Origin: JAIXWP01 sp965247015
GTDB lineage: Bacteria > Bacteroidota > Bacteroidia > Flavobacteriales_D > Sanyastnellaceae
Reading direction: 5' to 3'
NCBI GenBank assembly: GCA_965247015.1
Contig: CBDFGG010000006.1
Span: forward strand, 124,001 to 188,000
DNA length: 64,000 nt
Shown here: piece by piece, positions 42,401 through 50,083 of the stretch
How positions within the stretch are numbered: position 1 is the first letter of the stretch
Layout of the letters: the number at the start of each line of letters is the position of its first letter
Program-made: the position numbers and the translations under genes
The notes under the pieces: generated by a model
The model's input: only the letters and a program-made list of their open reading frames with translations
Databases searched by the model: none
What the model was told of the DNA's origin: nothing

Positions 42401-43197
42401 CAACCTGAAGCCGCAGCATTACATCCATTTAATGGAGCCCAGTTGATTAGTGTATTACCTGTGCCATATGAATCATATGTACCTGTTAGTGGAGCTGGAG
42501 CTGTACAGACATTTAAGTTTGGCGCAGCCTGATCTGTAAAGCAAAGATTATTGATATTATCACCACCGTTACAAACACCTGGACTAGGTGAAAGCAAAAT
42601 CGTTGGGCTTCCACAAGTAGTTGGACCAACAAAGTAAAACGCCACGTCAGATACGTATGTGTGATTACCTGAAAAGCAAACTTGGATTTGAGTTGCATCA
42701 TTAATAATCATTGGATCGGGCGGTGGGTTGTAGTATGGAGTCGCCGTTGCGTGCGTGATTTGTCCATTCAAGGAAACTGTTCCACATCCCGGAGGAATAG
42801 GGTTTACATTCACACTTGGATTAGACAATACTTGCGCAATCCAAGCTCTATCACATCCAACGATAATTCCGTTTGCGTCAGTAATCGTCACACGATAGCC
42901 TCCCGGCTGAAGATTAGAAATGGTAGATGTTGTGACATCGTTTTCTGTCGAAAACGCCTCGTAGCCATTCACAACAGTGCTGAATTGCTGCCATGCAAAA
43001 TCAAATGGGGCAGTTCCAGAAGTAGATGTGGCTGTTAAAGAACCTAGTGCCCCATCACAATAAAAATAGATACTGTCATTGGATGCTCCATTGGTATACG
43101 CTGTGAGCGAGCGAGAATCAAAGCCTGTTGCAGTCAGTTGTGCAAACGACAACTGGCTCATTCCAACAAGACATAAGAGAGTTAAAAACCTTCTCAT
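39409..43197 (-). CDS. Large adhesin with CHU_C-type sorting domain
   Basis: A 1262-residue secreted protein. After a signal peptide (MRRFLTLLCLVGMSQLSFAQ) and a first Ig-like part comes a region like a proprotein convertase P-domain (GWRVQIYDCVGADTGALTDA). Seven Ig-like repeats of about 75 residues follow, each with a GG-x-W-S/T-G-x-G element (GGTWTGPGIT, GGVWSGPGIV, GGTWSGPGIT). Two modules with YTVTGTDANNCSNSDQVTV and a PKD-like domain (SFEWDFGNGDTDES) come next. The end (VLIPNIVTNNGDGENDVYKV ... YDRNGQFVAEL) is a gliding-motility-associated type B T9SS signal. The stop is 12 nt after the start region of the partner gene at 43210. Confidence 0.9.
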   Translation of the reverse strand: MRRFLTLLCLVGMSQLSFAQLTATGFDSRSLTAYTNGASNDSIYFYCDGALGSLTATSTSGTAPFDFAWQQFSTVVNGYEAFSTENDVTTSTISNLQPGGYRVTITDANGIIVGCDRAWIAQVLSNPSVNVNPIPPGCGTVSLNGQITHATATPYYNPPPDPMIINDATQIQVCFSGNHTYVSDVAFYFVGPTTCGSPTILLSPSPGVCNGGDNINNLCFTDQAAPNLNVCTAPAPLTGTYDSYGTGNTLINWAPLNGCNAAASGWRVQIYDCVGADTGALTDATITFTGQDGCGNPQSIIYSTPAGFNSPIADNSCTAASASVFTVPTFSTAAIPYTNGHIWTASPTINIPNATTSLTPVVNPGPQVNTTFTLTITGNGPAAACGGNNSDSEERIFSVPSTPEITFAPTTYCIGDPAINLTATPAGGTWTGPGITNATTGLWNPNFAGAAGVKTLTYTINSGGCVVTAQVSITLQASANTTITDPGALCLSGAVVDLNAPSAGGTWSGSGIVDPAQGLFDPSVSGAGTFTVTYFIPNVCYGTGTIDITVAEDGASIVNDPGQICEGGGNVILSGTPAGGVWSGPGIVNANTGEFDPSSTGAGLFTVNYDFTNGCVESSTYNVEVVPSANTSIVDPGYICYIDGIVDLALTNEVTTGQWSGNGIIDATTGAFDPTVAGSGTHTISYTIPGVCDGNLSIEVTVSPNIIADITGPSDVCITSTPFDFTSNVTGGTWSGPGITNAANGTFNPTTAGLGTHIISLETNDPCIANTTFTIVVSEFVDATITDVAPICEDAASFQLVAVTPGGTWTGTGVSASGLFNPNLANVGNNTITYTITGTCSGSDQTTIVVAGIPAITITNPGPICINDAPEQITATPIGGVWSGVGVTPNGVFTAGTAGVGAETLTYTITGVCSASQTVNVNVVALPVVSAGADLEICAGATVTLTATGAASYVWTGGVFSPTSATTQAQPNVTNTYTVTGTDANNCSNSDQVTVVVNPLPVVNILNNNPFICEDGEVELVATGLTSYQWSPSAGLSTAFGSTTTASPATTTVYTVSGTDANGCAGSDQVTVGVTIINVTINPYYVGAGNVLTPNPSGSSYGGMLPFTAAFDVNSNADSFEWDFGNGDTDESFSPGQDVFTQYTEEQIFNVTVTAFLDGCSETNTFSVDIFGISSVLIPNIVTNNGDGENDVYKVQGIFLREFRMMIYDRNGQFVAELKNENDTWSPKGDFNDGTYFYFYEATGKDGKSYSGEGAIQVLSGK

Positions 43198-43209
43198 AAA
43201 TAAGATTGG

Positions 43210-43569
43210 TTATAGGTTATTGGCTGTAAGGAATTCTTCGATGGTCAACTTTTTGCTGCCGACGATAACATCAACTATATTCATCATGTAAAATGGCTTC
43301 AGCACGTAGCTTCTTTCCAATTTCTCGATACTAGTTGTAAGTAGGACTCTTTTGTCTACGACAGATAATTTCAAAATACTTTCATTATCGGTAGCCCATT
43401 GCTGAACACTATTCATTTCCGATTCGGTTAGTGCTGAATCCAAAATGATTGATAATGTAACCTCTGATTTGCTTTGATTCTTTTCAAAAGCCTTCTCTAC
43501 GGTTGCTGTATGCTGAGCACTAGCAAGAGAGGATATCCCTAGAAAAAGGAAAAATAGAATTCTCTTCAT
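43210..43569 (-). CDS. Small exported partner of the adhesin
   Basis: A 119-residue protein starting with a signal peptide (MKRILFFLFLGISSLASAQH); the longer frame from 43644 would put 25 residues before it. The mature part is charged with an alternating strand-helix look (SKSEVTLSIILDSALTESEM, LLTTSIEKLERSYVLKPFYM), without cysteines. It ends 12 nt before the adhesin start and is surely co-transcribed. A ferredoxin-like fold or a chaperone-like helper is conceivable; I do not recognise it. Confidence 0.72.
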   Translation of the reverse strand: MKRILFFLFLGISSLASAQHTATVEKAFEKNQSKSEVTLSIILDSALTESEMNSVQQWATDNESILKLSVVDKRVLLTTSIEKLERSYVLKPFYMMNIVDVIVGSKKLTIEEFLTANNL

Positions 43570-43699
43570 TTGGTTTGGTTCTAAAAAAATTGCGGATGCC
43601 AAAGAAAATACAGAAATCGCTTCATACGGCATTCTCATGAACATGATGTTAAAATTTAACGAACAGTTGTCTAAGTCTCATTAATTTATTGGTTTAACC

Positions 43700-43707
43700 T
43701 ACATTTG
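43700..43707 (+). promoter_or_regulatory. -7 promoter element upstream of the CotH gene
   Basis: TACATTTG matches TAnnTTTG. It lies 83 nt before the TTG start of the CotH gene, leaving a leader of about 75 nt that contains the dyad at 43756-43773. Confidence 0.5.
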
Positions 43708-43755
43708 TAATTGCACAAGTTTCTCTCACTTTGTGCTGAAACCTGAATACCCATA

Positions 43756-43773
43756 CTCACAACTTATTGTGAG
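43756..43773 (+). repeat. Inverted repeat in the CotH leader
   Basis: CTCACAA (43756-43762) and TTGTGAG (43767-43773) are perfect complements with a 4-base spacer, 17 nt before the start codon. It could be an operator or an RNA hairpin near the ribosome site. Confidence 0.5.
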
Positions 43774-43790
43774 ACAATAACATAGGATAA

Positions 43791-46040
43791 TTGAATAGGA
43801 TTTTTACTTTAAGTATCGTTTTTTTTACCTTCTTCCAAATTACTCAAATAAAAGTAATTAGCCAAACTTTGCCCAGTTTTCAGCCAGTCTATCCTCAAGA
43901 TGAGATTACTACTATCAGAATTCAAATTCATCCAGACAGCTTAGCCCTTATTCTAGCTGAGGAAAACCTCTATAGTGATCACGAATTTCCTGCTACATTC
44001 ATCTTCGAAAGTGCCTCATTACAAGATACTGTAGAAAACATTGGATTCCGACTTCGAGGAAATACCAGCAGAACAGCGGCTAAAAAATCATTTAAAGTCT
44101 CATTCAATACGTTCTTAAGTCAAAAATGGAATGGCTTTGAAAAGTTAAACCTAAACGGCCAACACAATGACGTAAGCCTTCTTCGCACTAAACTATGCTG
44201 GGATATGATGCGGGAAGCGGGTTTAGTCGGTTCTCGTGTTGGCTTTACAAAGCTCTACATCAACGATGAATTCAGGGGATTGTACTTAAATGTTGAGCAC
44301 ATCGATGAAAATTTCGCTGCAACGTATTTCGACAATGAAGGGGACGGTAATTTATTCAAGTGCCTCTACCCTGCCGACCTTACCTACCTCGGCTCCAATG
44401 ATGACAATTACAAGGTGGAGGTTTTTGGAAGAAGAATTTACGAGCTCAAAACAAATCTGTGGCAAGATAACTATGCAGATCTAGCAGACTTCATAGCGGC
44501 TTTAGATAATTCTAGCAATAGCCAATTCGCTTGTGAAATCGAATCTGTTTTTGATGTCAAAACGTACATCAAATACACTGCACTTGAGGTTCTCCAAGGG
44601 CATTGGGATGGCTATATTTTTAATCAAAATAACTTTTACCTCTATCACGACCAGAGCACTGGCTTGATGAAGTGGATACCATACGATCTCGATAATACCT
44701 TAGGTATCGATTGGGTGAATCAGGATTGGGCCTCACGAAATATTTATGATTGGGAACAAGGTGGCAGCGATCGTCCATTATACGAAAGGTTCATGAATAA
44801 TCCGAAGTATCGAGACCTATACTCCCAGGCTATTGATCAATATCTCAATCAATTTTTTGAATCGAATTGGCTAAATGAAAAGGTGGAATATTATCACAAT
44901 CTCATTTCTGAAACGGTTCAAGAAGATCCATACTTCCCGCTAGACTATGGATTCACTTACGATCAATTTTTAGAAGCTCCCACACAAGCTTGGGGAAATC
45001 AAATCACTTACTCACTCGGTGCTTTTTTTAATCAAAGAAAACTAACTGCCAATTCCCAAGTGGAGTCTTTTCAAATTCAGCCATTGGTGAGCAACTTGAA
45101 AAATAATGGTCCTTCACAAGATTTTGTGGTGGTGACATGCGAAGCAAGCGGCTTATCCAACCCAATTTTAAAAGTACTTTTAGATAATATTACACCTCTT
45201 GAATATGCCTTTCATGATGATGGCATCTTTCCAGATTTGATCGCGAGTGATCACATTTTCACTGTTGGTTTTGACGCGCCAAATGGCGATAAGCTCAGTT
45301 ATCAAGTGAGTTATTTATTTAATGGAAATGAGCAATTATACCCATGCAGTCCTATGACTCAATGGCTCACCAACTCCCCTACCGCTGTTCAATTAAATGA
45401 GGTAATGCCCAATAATTTAAGCACGGTGACAGACGAACTAGGTGAATACAACGATTGGATTGAATTGTATAATTCAGGAACGTTGAATGTAAACCTAAGT
45501 CCATTTTATTTAACCGATGAAATCAATAATTGGAATAAATGGAAACTTCCAGCTCTTAATTTATTTCAAAATGATTTCAAAGTGATTTGGGCAGATGACC
45601 AACCTGAGCAAGGAACCTCTCATACCAATTTTCAGATAAGTGCCAACGGAGAAACTATTTGGTTAATTCGATACGAGAGCAATGCGCCTAGAATCGTTGA
45701 TGCTATTTACGTTCCTGCTTGCATCGCAGATGAATCTTATGGCAGAGAATCCGAAAGCTCAGCTGAATGGATCCACTTTAACCCAGCAACACCCGATGCA
45801 CCAAATATGATTGTTTCAGTGAAAGAAGAAAATCCTTCATCACTTCAATTATTCCCCAATCCAGCGCATGACATTATTTATTTCACGAGTGAAATAAAGG
45901 ATCTTCAAGTGTATGATTTAACGGGAAGATTTGTTTTGTCAAAACAAAAAATCAGGTCATTGGATACATCTGGTCTTCAGAATGGCATGTATATTTTTCT
46001 TATAAATACTAAGCCTTTCCAAGTTGTTATTAGTCGCTAA
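43791..46040 (+). CDS. CotH kinase-like protein with lamin-tail and T9SS domains
   Basis: A 749-residue secreted protein. TTG at 43791 is the only start: an in-frame TAA lies directly before it and the signal peptide (NRIFTLSIVFFTFFQITQIK) begins at once. Residues about 30-400 are CotH-like: WNGFEKLNLNGQHNDVSLLR, YINDEFRGLYLNVEHIDENF and MKWIPYDLDNTLGIDW, with the Asp and Asn of atypical kinase proteins. A lamin-tail domain (LNEVMPNNLSTVTDELGEYN) and a PNP-type T9SS tail (LQLFPNPAHDIIYFTSEIKD) follow. Spore-coat CotH is a protein kinase; in secreted Bacteroidota proteins the role is unclear. Confidence 0.9.
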   Translation: MNRIFTLSIVFFTFFQITQIKVISQTLPSFQPVYPQDEITTIRIQIHPDSLALILAEENLYSDHEFPATFIFESASLQDTVENIGFRLRGNTSRTAAKKSFKVSFNTFLSQKWNGFEKLNLNGQHNDVSLLRTKLCWDMMREAGLVGSRVGFTKLYINDEFRGLYLNVEHIDENFAATYFDNEGDGNLFKCLYPADLTYLGSNDDNYKVEVFGRRIYELKTNLWQDNYADLADFIAALDNSSNSQFACEIESVFDVKTYIKYTALEVLQGHWDGYIFNQNNFYLYHDQSTGLMKWIPYDLDNTLGIDWVNQDWASRNIYDWEQGGSDRPLYERFMNNPKYRDLYSQAIDQYLNQFFESNWLNEKVEYYHNLISETVQEDPYFPLDYGFTYDQFLEAPTQAWGNQITYSLGAFFNQRKLTANSQVESFQIQPLVSNLKNNGPSQDFVVVTCEASGLSNPILKVLLDNITPLEYAFHDDGIFPDLIASDHIFTVGFDAPNGDKLSYQVSYLFNGNEQLYPCSPMTQWLTNSPTAVQLNEVMPNNLSTVTDELGEYNDWIELYNSGTLNVNLSPFYLTDEINNWNKWKLPALNLFQNDFKVIWADDQPEQGTSHTNFQISANGETIWLIRYESNAPRIVDAIYVPACIADESYGRESESSAEWIHFNPATPDAPNMIVSVKEENPSSLQLFPNPAHDIIYFTSEIKDLQVYDLTGRFVLSKQKIRSLDTSGLQNGMYIFLINTKPFQVVISR

Positions 46041-46064
46041 TCACAGACATTGCCTAGAAAAGGC

Positions 46065-46072
46065 TACATTTG
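46065..46072 (+). promoter_or_regulatory. -7 promoter element of the CCA enzyme gene
   Basis: TACATTTG matches TAnnTTTG 17 nt before TTG 46089. With transcription beginning near 46079, starts at 46050 are excluded and the leader is about 10 nt. Confidence 0.5.
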
Positions 46073-46088
46073 TGCCCGCATTTTCATT

Positions 46089-47501
46089 TTGAATCTCAAA
46101 TCTCACATAAAGCCTCAAATGTTTAAAACCATTGGAAAAGCTGCGCAAGAGCTTAATTCCGATGTGTTTGCTATTGGCGGTATGGTCAGAGATATTTTGC
46201 TCAAAAGACCGAATAAAGACTACGATTTCGTGACCAATGGTGACGGAATTGCTCTGGCTAACCAAGTGGCAAAGCACCTTGGTGTAAAGAAAGTAAACGT
46301 CTTTAAAAACTTTGGAACCGCTCAATTTCATTTTGCAGATTACGACCTAGAATTTGTAGGTGCTCGAAAAGAAAGCTACAATCAAAATTCTCGTAAGCCT
46401 GACGTTATTCCAGGTACAATTACAGATGATCAAAACAGAAGAGACTTTACCATCAATGCGATGGCTATTTCTCTTCAAGAAAATAATTTTGGAGAACTCA
46501 TTGATCCATTCAATGGATATGCAGATCTTCAAAATAAAATCATTCGCACCCCACTCGATCCGGACATTACATTTAGCGATGATCCATTGAGAATGATGCG
46601 CGCAATTCGCTTTGCTTCTCAACTTGGTTTTTCTATTCATCCCGACAGCTTTCAAGCGATAGCAAGAAATGCAGATCGCTTGAAAATCGTCAGTATGGAA
46701 CGCATCATGACGGAAGTGAATAAAGTCATCATGACACGCAGACCAAGCAAGGGTTTCAAGATGATGTTTGAAACAGGCCTACTCCATCAATTTTTCCCAG
46801 AAATGGTAAAACTGCATGGTACTGAAAAGCGCGATGGAATAAGTCACAAGGATAACTTTTATCATACACTTCAGGTGTTGGATAACTTGTGCGAATCAAC
46901 GGATAACCTATGGCTGCGTTGGTCTGCCATACTTCATGATATCGCTAAGCCACCGACCAAACGTTTTGAACCTGGTATCGGATGGACTTTTCATGGTCAT
47001 GAAGATCTTGGTGCGCGTATGGTTCCAAAACTCTTCAATCGATTCAAGCTTCCGCTTGATCATCAAATGAAGTATGTGCAAAAACTGGTACAACTCCATT
47101 TGCGCCCTATAGCACTTACGAAAGAGGAAATCTCAGACAGTGCGATTAGAAGACTATTGTTTGAAGCAGGAGATGATATCGATGATTTGATGTTGCTGTG
47201 CAAAGCAGATATCACCTCTAAGAATGAAGAAAAGGTAAAGCGTTATCTCAACAACTATGAGATTGTAAAAGAAAAGCTCATAGAAGTTGAGAAAAAAGAC
47301 CACGTTCGAAATTTTCAACCACCTATCTCAGGTGAACTTATCATGTCTACATTCGGCCTTACGCCTGGCCGTGAGGTAGGAATCATCAAGAACGCTATCA
47401 AAGATGCTATCTTGGATGGTGATATTCATAACGACTTCGACAGTGCTTTTAGTTACATGCTAAAGCAAGCTGAATCGCTAGGTTTGCAAAAATTAGCGTA
47501 A
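46089..47501 (+). CDS. CCA tRNA nucleotidyltransferase with HD domain
   Basis: A 470-residue enzyme of the poly(A) polymerase/CCA family, which adds or repairs the CCA end of tRNA. The catalytic head has VFAIGGMVRDILLKRPNKDYDFV (GG and DxD), then RRDFTINAMAISL and DDPLRMMRAIRFASQLGF. The HD domain (ISHKDNFYHTLQVLD, WSAILHDIAKPPTKRF) belongs to the phosphohydrolase-type members. I prefer TTG at 46089 (NLKSHIKPQMFKTIGKAAQE), since a promoter element ends just before it and relatives start similarly; ATG at 46119 is the alternative. Confidence 0.92.
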   Translation: MNLKSHIKPQMFKTIGKAAQELNSDVFAIGGMVRDILLKRPNKDYDFVTNGDGIALANQVAKHLGVKKVNVFKNFGTAQFHFADYDLEFVGARKESYNQNSRKPDVIPGTITDDQNRRDFTINAMAISLQENNFGELIDPFNGYADLQNKIIRTPLDPDITFSDDPLRMMRAIRFASQLGFSIHPDSFQAIARNADRLKIVSMERIMTEVNKVIMTRRPSKGFKMMFETGLLHQFFPEMVKLHGTEKRDGISHKDNFYHTLQVLDNLCESTDNLWLRWSAILHDIAKPPTKRFEPGIGWTFHGHEDLGARMVPKLFNRFKLPLDHQMKYVQKLVQLHLRPIALTKEEISDSAIRRLLFEAGDDIDDLMLLCKADITSKNEEKVKRYLNNYEIVKEKLIEVEKKDHVRNFQPPISGELIMSTFGLTPGREVGIIKNAIKDAILDGDIHNDFDSAFSYMLKQAESLGLQKLA

Positions 47502-47533
47502 CCCTTTTTGGTGGGCTTCGTATTTTCGCAGTT

Positions 47534-50083
47534 ATGAAACACAGAATCTATTTCCTCTTGGCGTTTCTGCCATCCTTTGCAATTGCACAAGGATACAACT
47601 TTGCAAATTCCGAGTACAACATCAATGTTCTTAATACCGGCGGTATTCTTCATGGAGCTGGTGTTACTTTCTATGATTTCAATAAAGATGGACTTGATGA
47701 TTTAACGTTCTGTACAGCCAGTGATTCATTGATTTTTTATGAAAGCACTGGTACTGGTTTCAATAGAATAGAAATTATTCCAAATACACTCGATATGCGC
47801 CAAGCATCGTGGGTGGACTATGATAATGATGGTGACGCAGATTTACTTGTCACAAAAGCGCGCAATGTTGGAAACAACACGAAGCTCTATCGTAATGATG
47901 GATGGCCCGTTTTCTCTGATGTCACAGCTCAATTGAATATGCCAAATTTTGGTGGTGTTCGTTCATACGGCCAAGCTTGGGGTGACTATGATAGAGATGG
48001 ACATCTCGATGTATATGTATGCAATTACAACCTTGGTGGTGGCATCACCAATTGGTTATTTCATAATCTAGGAGATGGGACTTTTGAAGAGGTCTCTGTT
48101 ACTGCTGGTGTCGATAATGGAAGTAGACTTTCATTTCAAGCGGCTTGGCAGGACTTTAATGAAGATGGCTGGTTGGATTTATATGTCATCAATGACCTTG
48201 ATCAGCAAAGCTTCATGTACTTCAACAACCAAGATGGCACTTTCACTGATGTGAGTATTGAAACGGGCACCAACATCATGATCGAGGCCATGTGTATTTC
48301 AATTGATGATCTTGAAAATGACGGGGACTGGGATATTTACGTTTCCAATGTTGCTGATGGTAATTACTACTTGATCAATGAAGGTGGCGTATTTTCTAAT
48401 CAGGCGGCGGCAGCGGGTCTTGAAGTCAATCGTATGACATGGGGAGTGACTTGGGTGGATTATGATAATGATGGCGACAACGATGCCCACATGGTCACCA
48501 CTCAAGGAAGCAATAATCAAAATCCATTTTTCACTAATAATGGCGATGGAACTTTTACCGAAACCAACGAAATCGGATTTGAAGGTGATTTAACCAACGC
48601 ATACAGTAATGCAAAAGGTGATTTCAACAATGATGGTTTCTACGACCTCATTCACTCCACAGTGGGTAGTCAAAATAGCTATCGACTTTGGGAAAATAAT
48701 GGTGTAGGTGGAAACTATGTAAAAGTAGATTTAACTGGTGTTGTGAGCAATCGAGATGCAATAGGCTCTACTGTTGACTACTGGGTTGGAGGTGTGAAGA
48801 AGAGATATTTCACCTCAGTTGGTGGAGGCTTTTTATCTCAAAGTGCACACACCGAAATCATCGGAATCTCAGAAGCATCGCAAATTGACTCTATTCAGAT
48901 TCATTGGCCAAGAGGCATAGTTGAGATGCATTATAATCTTCAAGCGGGTCAACGATATGACTTCACTGAAGGTGAAACTTTTTCTGCTGAAATCACAACA
49001 ACCAATGATCAGTTCATTTGTGAGTCACTTGTACTAGACGCTGGAGAATGGAATTCCTATACATGGTCTGATAATACATCCGACCGATATCGTACAGTGA
49101 CAGAACCCGGAGTATATGAAGTGATTGTAACTAATGAATTCAACCTACCCATCATTGCTTCAATAGAAATCTTTGCTGGTGTCTTTAATGAATTTAATGC
49201 GACAATTACTCCACTGAACTGTCACAATGATTCCAATGCTAGCATCCTTTTATCGGAGGCCAATGACGGGTCATTCAGCATCGTTTGGGAAGATGAAAGT
49301 ACCGAGCCCAATCGATTGGATCTTGGTCCAGGTGAATATTCTTATGTTGCCACGAGCTCAACCAATTGCATCTCTGCAGGAATGTTCTCCATCGAAAATC
49401 CTGATTCTTTGTACTTGGAACTGACAACTACGAATGTCACATGTTTTGGGTTGGATAATGGAAGTGCTTTATTGAGTGCGTTTGGTGGCACCGGCACTTA
49501 CAGCTTTGACTTCGGAACAGTCCTTCCAGAATCGCTCGCGGCTGGTGAATATACCTTCACGGCAACGGATGAAAATTTGTGTATGGTGGATACAACTTTC
49601 ATCATCACTGAACCTTCATTGATTGAAGTGTCTGATCTAATTGATGATGCTGAAGATGGAAACAACGGTTCTATTGAATTGACCGTTACTGGAGGAACTC
49701 CAGACTATACTTTTCTTTGGAGTAATGGAGACGAAGACGCGTTGGCAGAAAATCTTGGACAAGGTTCTTACACTTGTTTAATTACTGATGCTAACGGCTG
49801 TACTTACGATTACGAAGGTGCCATCATCGATGTCAATGTCTCTGAAATAGAATTGACAGCTCTTTCTATTTATCCTAATCCGTCCAATGATTTCATTCGA
49901 TTAGAGTGGAATAAAAAACCATATCAAGGAAAAATAGAATTGCACAGTATCAATGGCAGCAACATTCAATTTATTCAAGGAATGCAAACCAATGGAAACA
50001 TTGATATTCGTCCACTTTCTTCAGGAATGTATGTAATAAAATTAGTAGAAGAAGGAGTTGCTATTCCGTTTATTCGCGAATAA
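47534..50083 (+). CDS. FG-GAP/UnbV repeat protein with SprB-like and T9SS domains
   Basis: An 849-residue secreted protein with signal peptide MKHRIYFLLAFLPSFAIAQG. FG-GAP/VCBS units (DFNKDGLDDL, DYDNDGDADL, DYDRDGHLDV, DFNEDGWLDL, DLENDGDWDI, DYDNDGDNDA, DFNNDGFYDL) fill residues 30-390, followed by an ASPIC/UnbV part (FTSVGGGFLSQSAHTEIIGI). Two SprB-like repeats (TCFGLDNGSALLSAFGGTGT, GGTPDYTFLWSNGDEDALAE) and a PNP-type T9SS tail (LSIYPNPSNDFIRLEWN) complete it. It is paralogous to 14802-17630 but has different tail modules. The last 14 bases are shared with mutS2. Confidence 0.9.
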   Translation: MKHRIYFLLAFLPSFAIAQGYNFANSEYNINVLNTGGILHGAGVTFYDFNKDGLDDLTFCTASDSLIFYESTGTGFNRIEIIPNTLDMRQASWVDYDNDGDADLLVTKARNVGNNTKLYRNDGWPVFSDVTAQLNMPNFGGVRSYGQAWGDYDRDGHLDVYVCNYNLGGGITNWLFHNLGDGTFEEVSVTAGVDNGSRLSFQAAWQDFNEDGWLDLYVINDLDQQSFMYFNNQDGTFTDVSIETGTNIMIEAMCISIDDLENDGDWDIYVSNVADGNYYLINEGGVFSNQAAAAGLEVNRMTWGVTWVDYDNDGDNDAHMVTTQGSNNQNPFFTNNGDGTFTETNEIGFEGDLTNAYSNAKGDFNNDGFYDLIHSTVGSQNSYRLWENNGVGGNYVKVDLTGVVSNRDAIGSTVDYWVGGVKKRYFTSVGGGFLSQSAHTEIIGISEASQIDSIQIHWPRGIVEMHYNLQAGQRYDFTEGETFSAEITTTNDQFICESLVLDAGEWNSYTWSDNTSDRYRTVTEPGVYEVIVTNEFNLPIIASIEIFAGVFNEFNATITPLNCHNDSNASILLSEANDGSFSIVWEDESTEPNRLDLGPGEYSYVATSSTNCISAGMFSIENPDSLYLELTTTNVTCFGLDNGSALLSAFGGTGTYSFDFGTVLPESLAAGEYTFTATDENLCMVDTTFIITEPSLIEVSDLIDDAEDGNNGSIELTVTGGTPDYTFLWSNGDEDALAENLGQGSYTCLITDANGCTYDYEGAIIDVNVSEIELTALSIYPNPSNDFIRLEWNKKPYQGKIELHSINGSNIQFIQGMQTNGNIDIRPLSSGMYVIKLVEEGVAIPFIRE

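Noticed and set aside
46050..46088. Upstream TTG for the CCA enzyme gene
   Set aside because: It lies before the promoter element TACATTTG at 46065-46072, so it would not be in the transcript.
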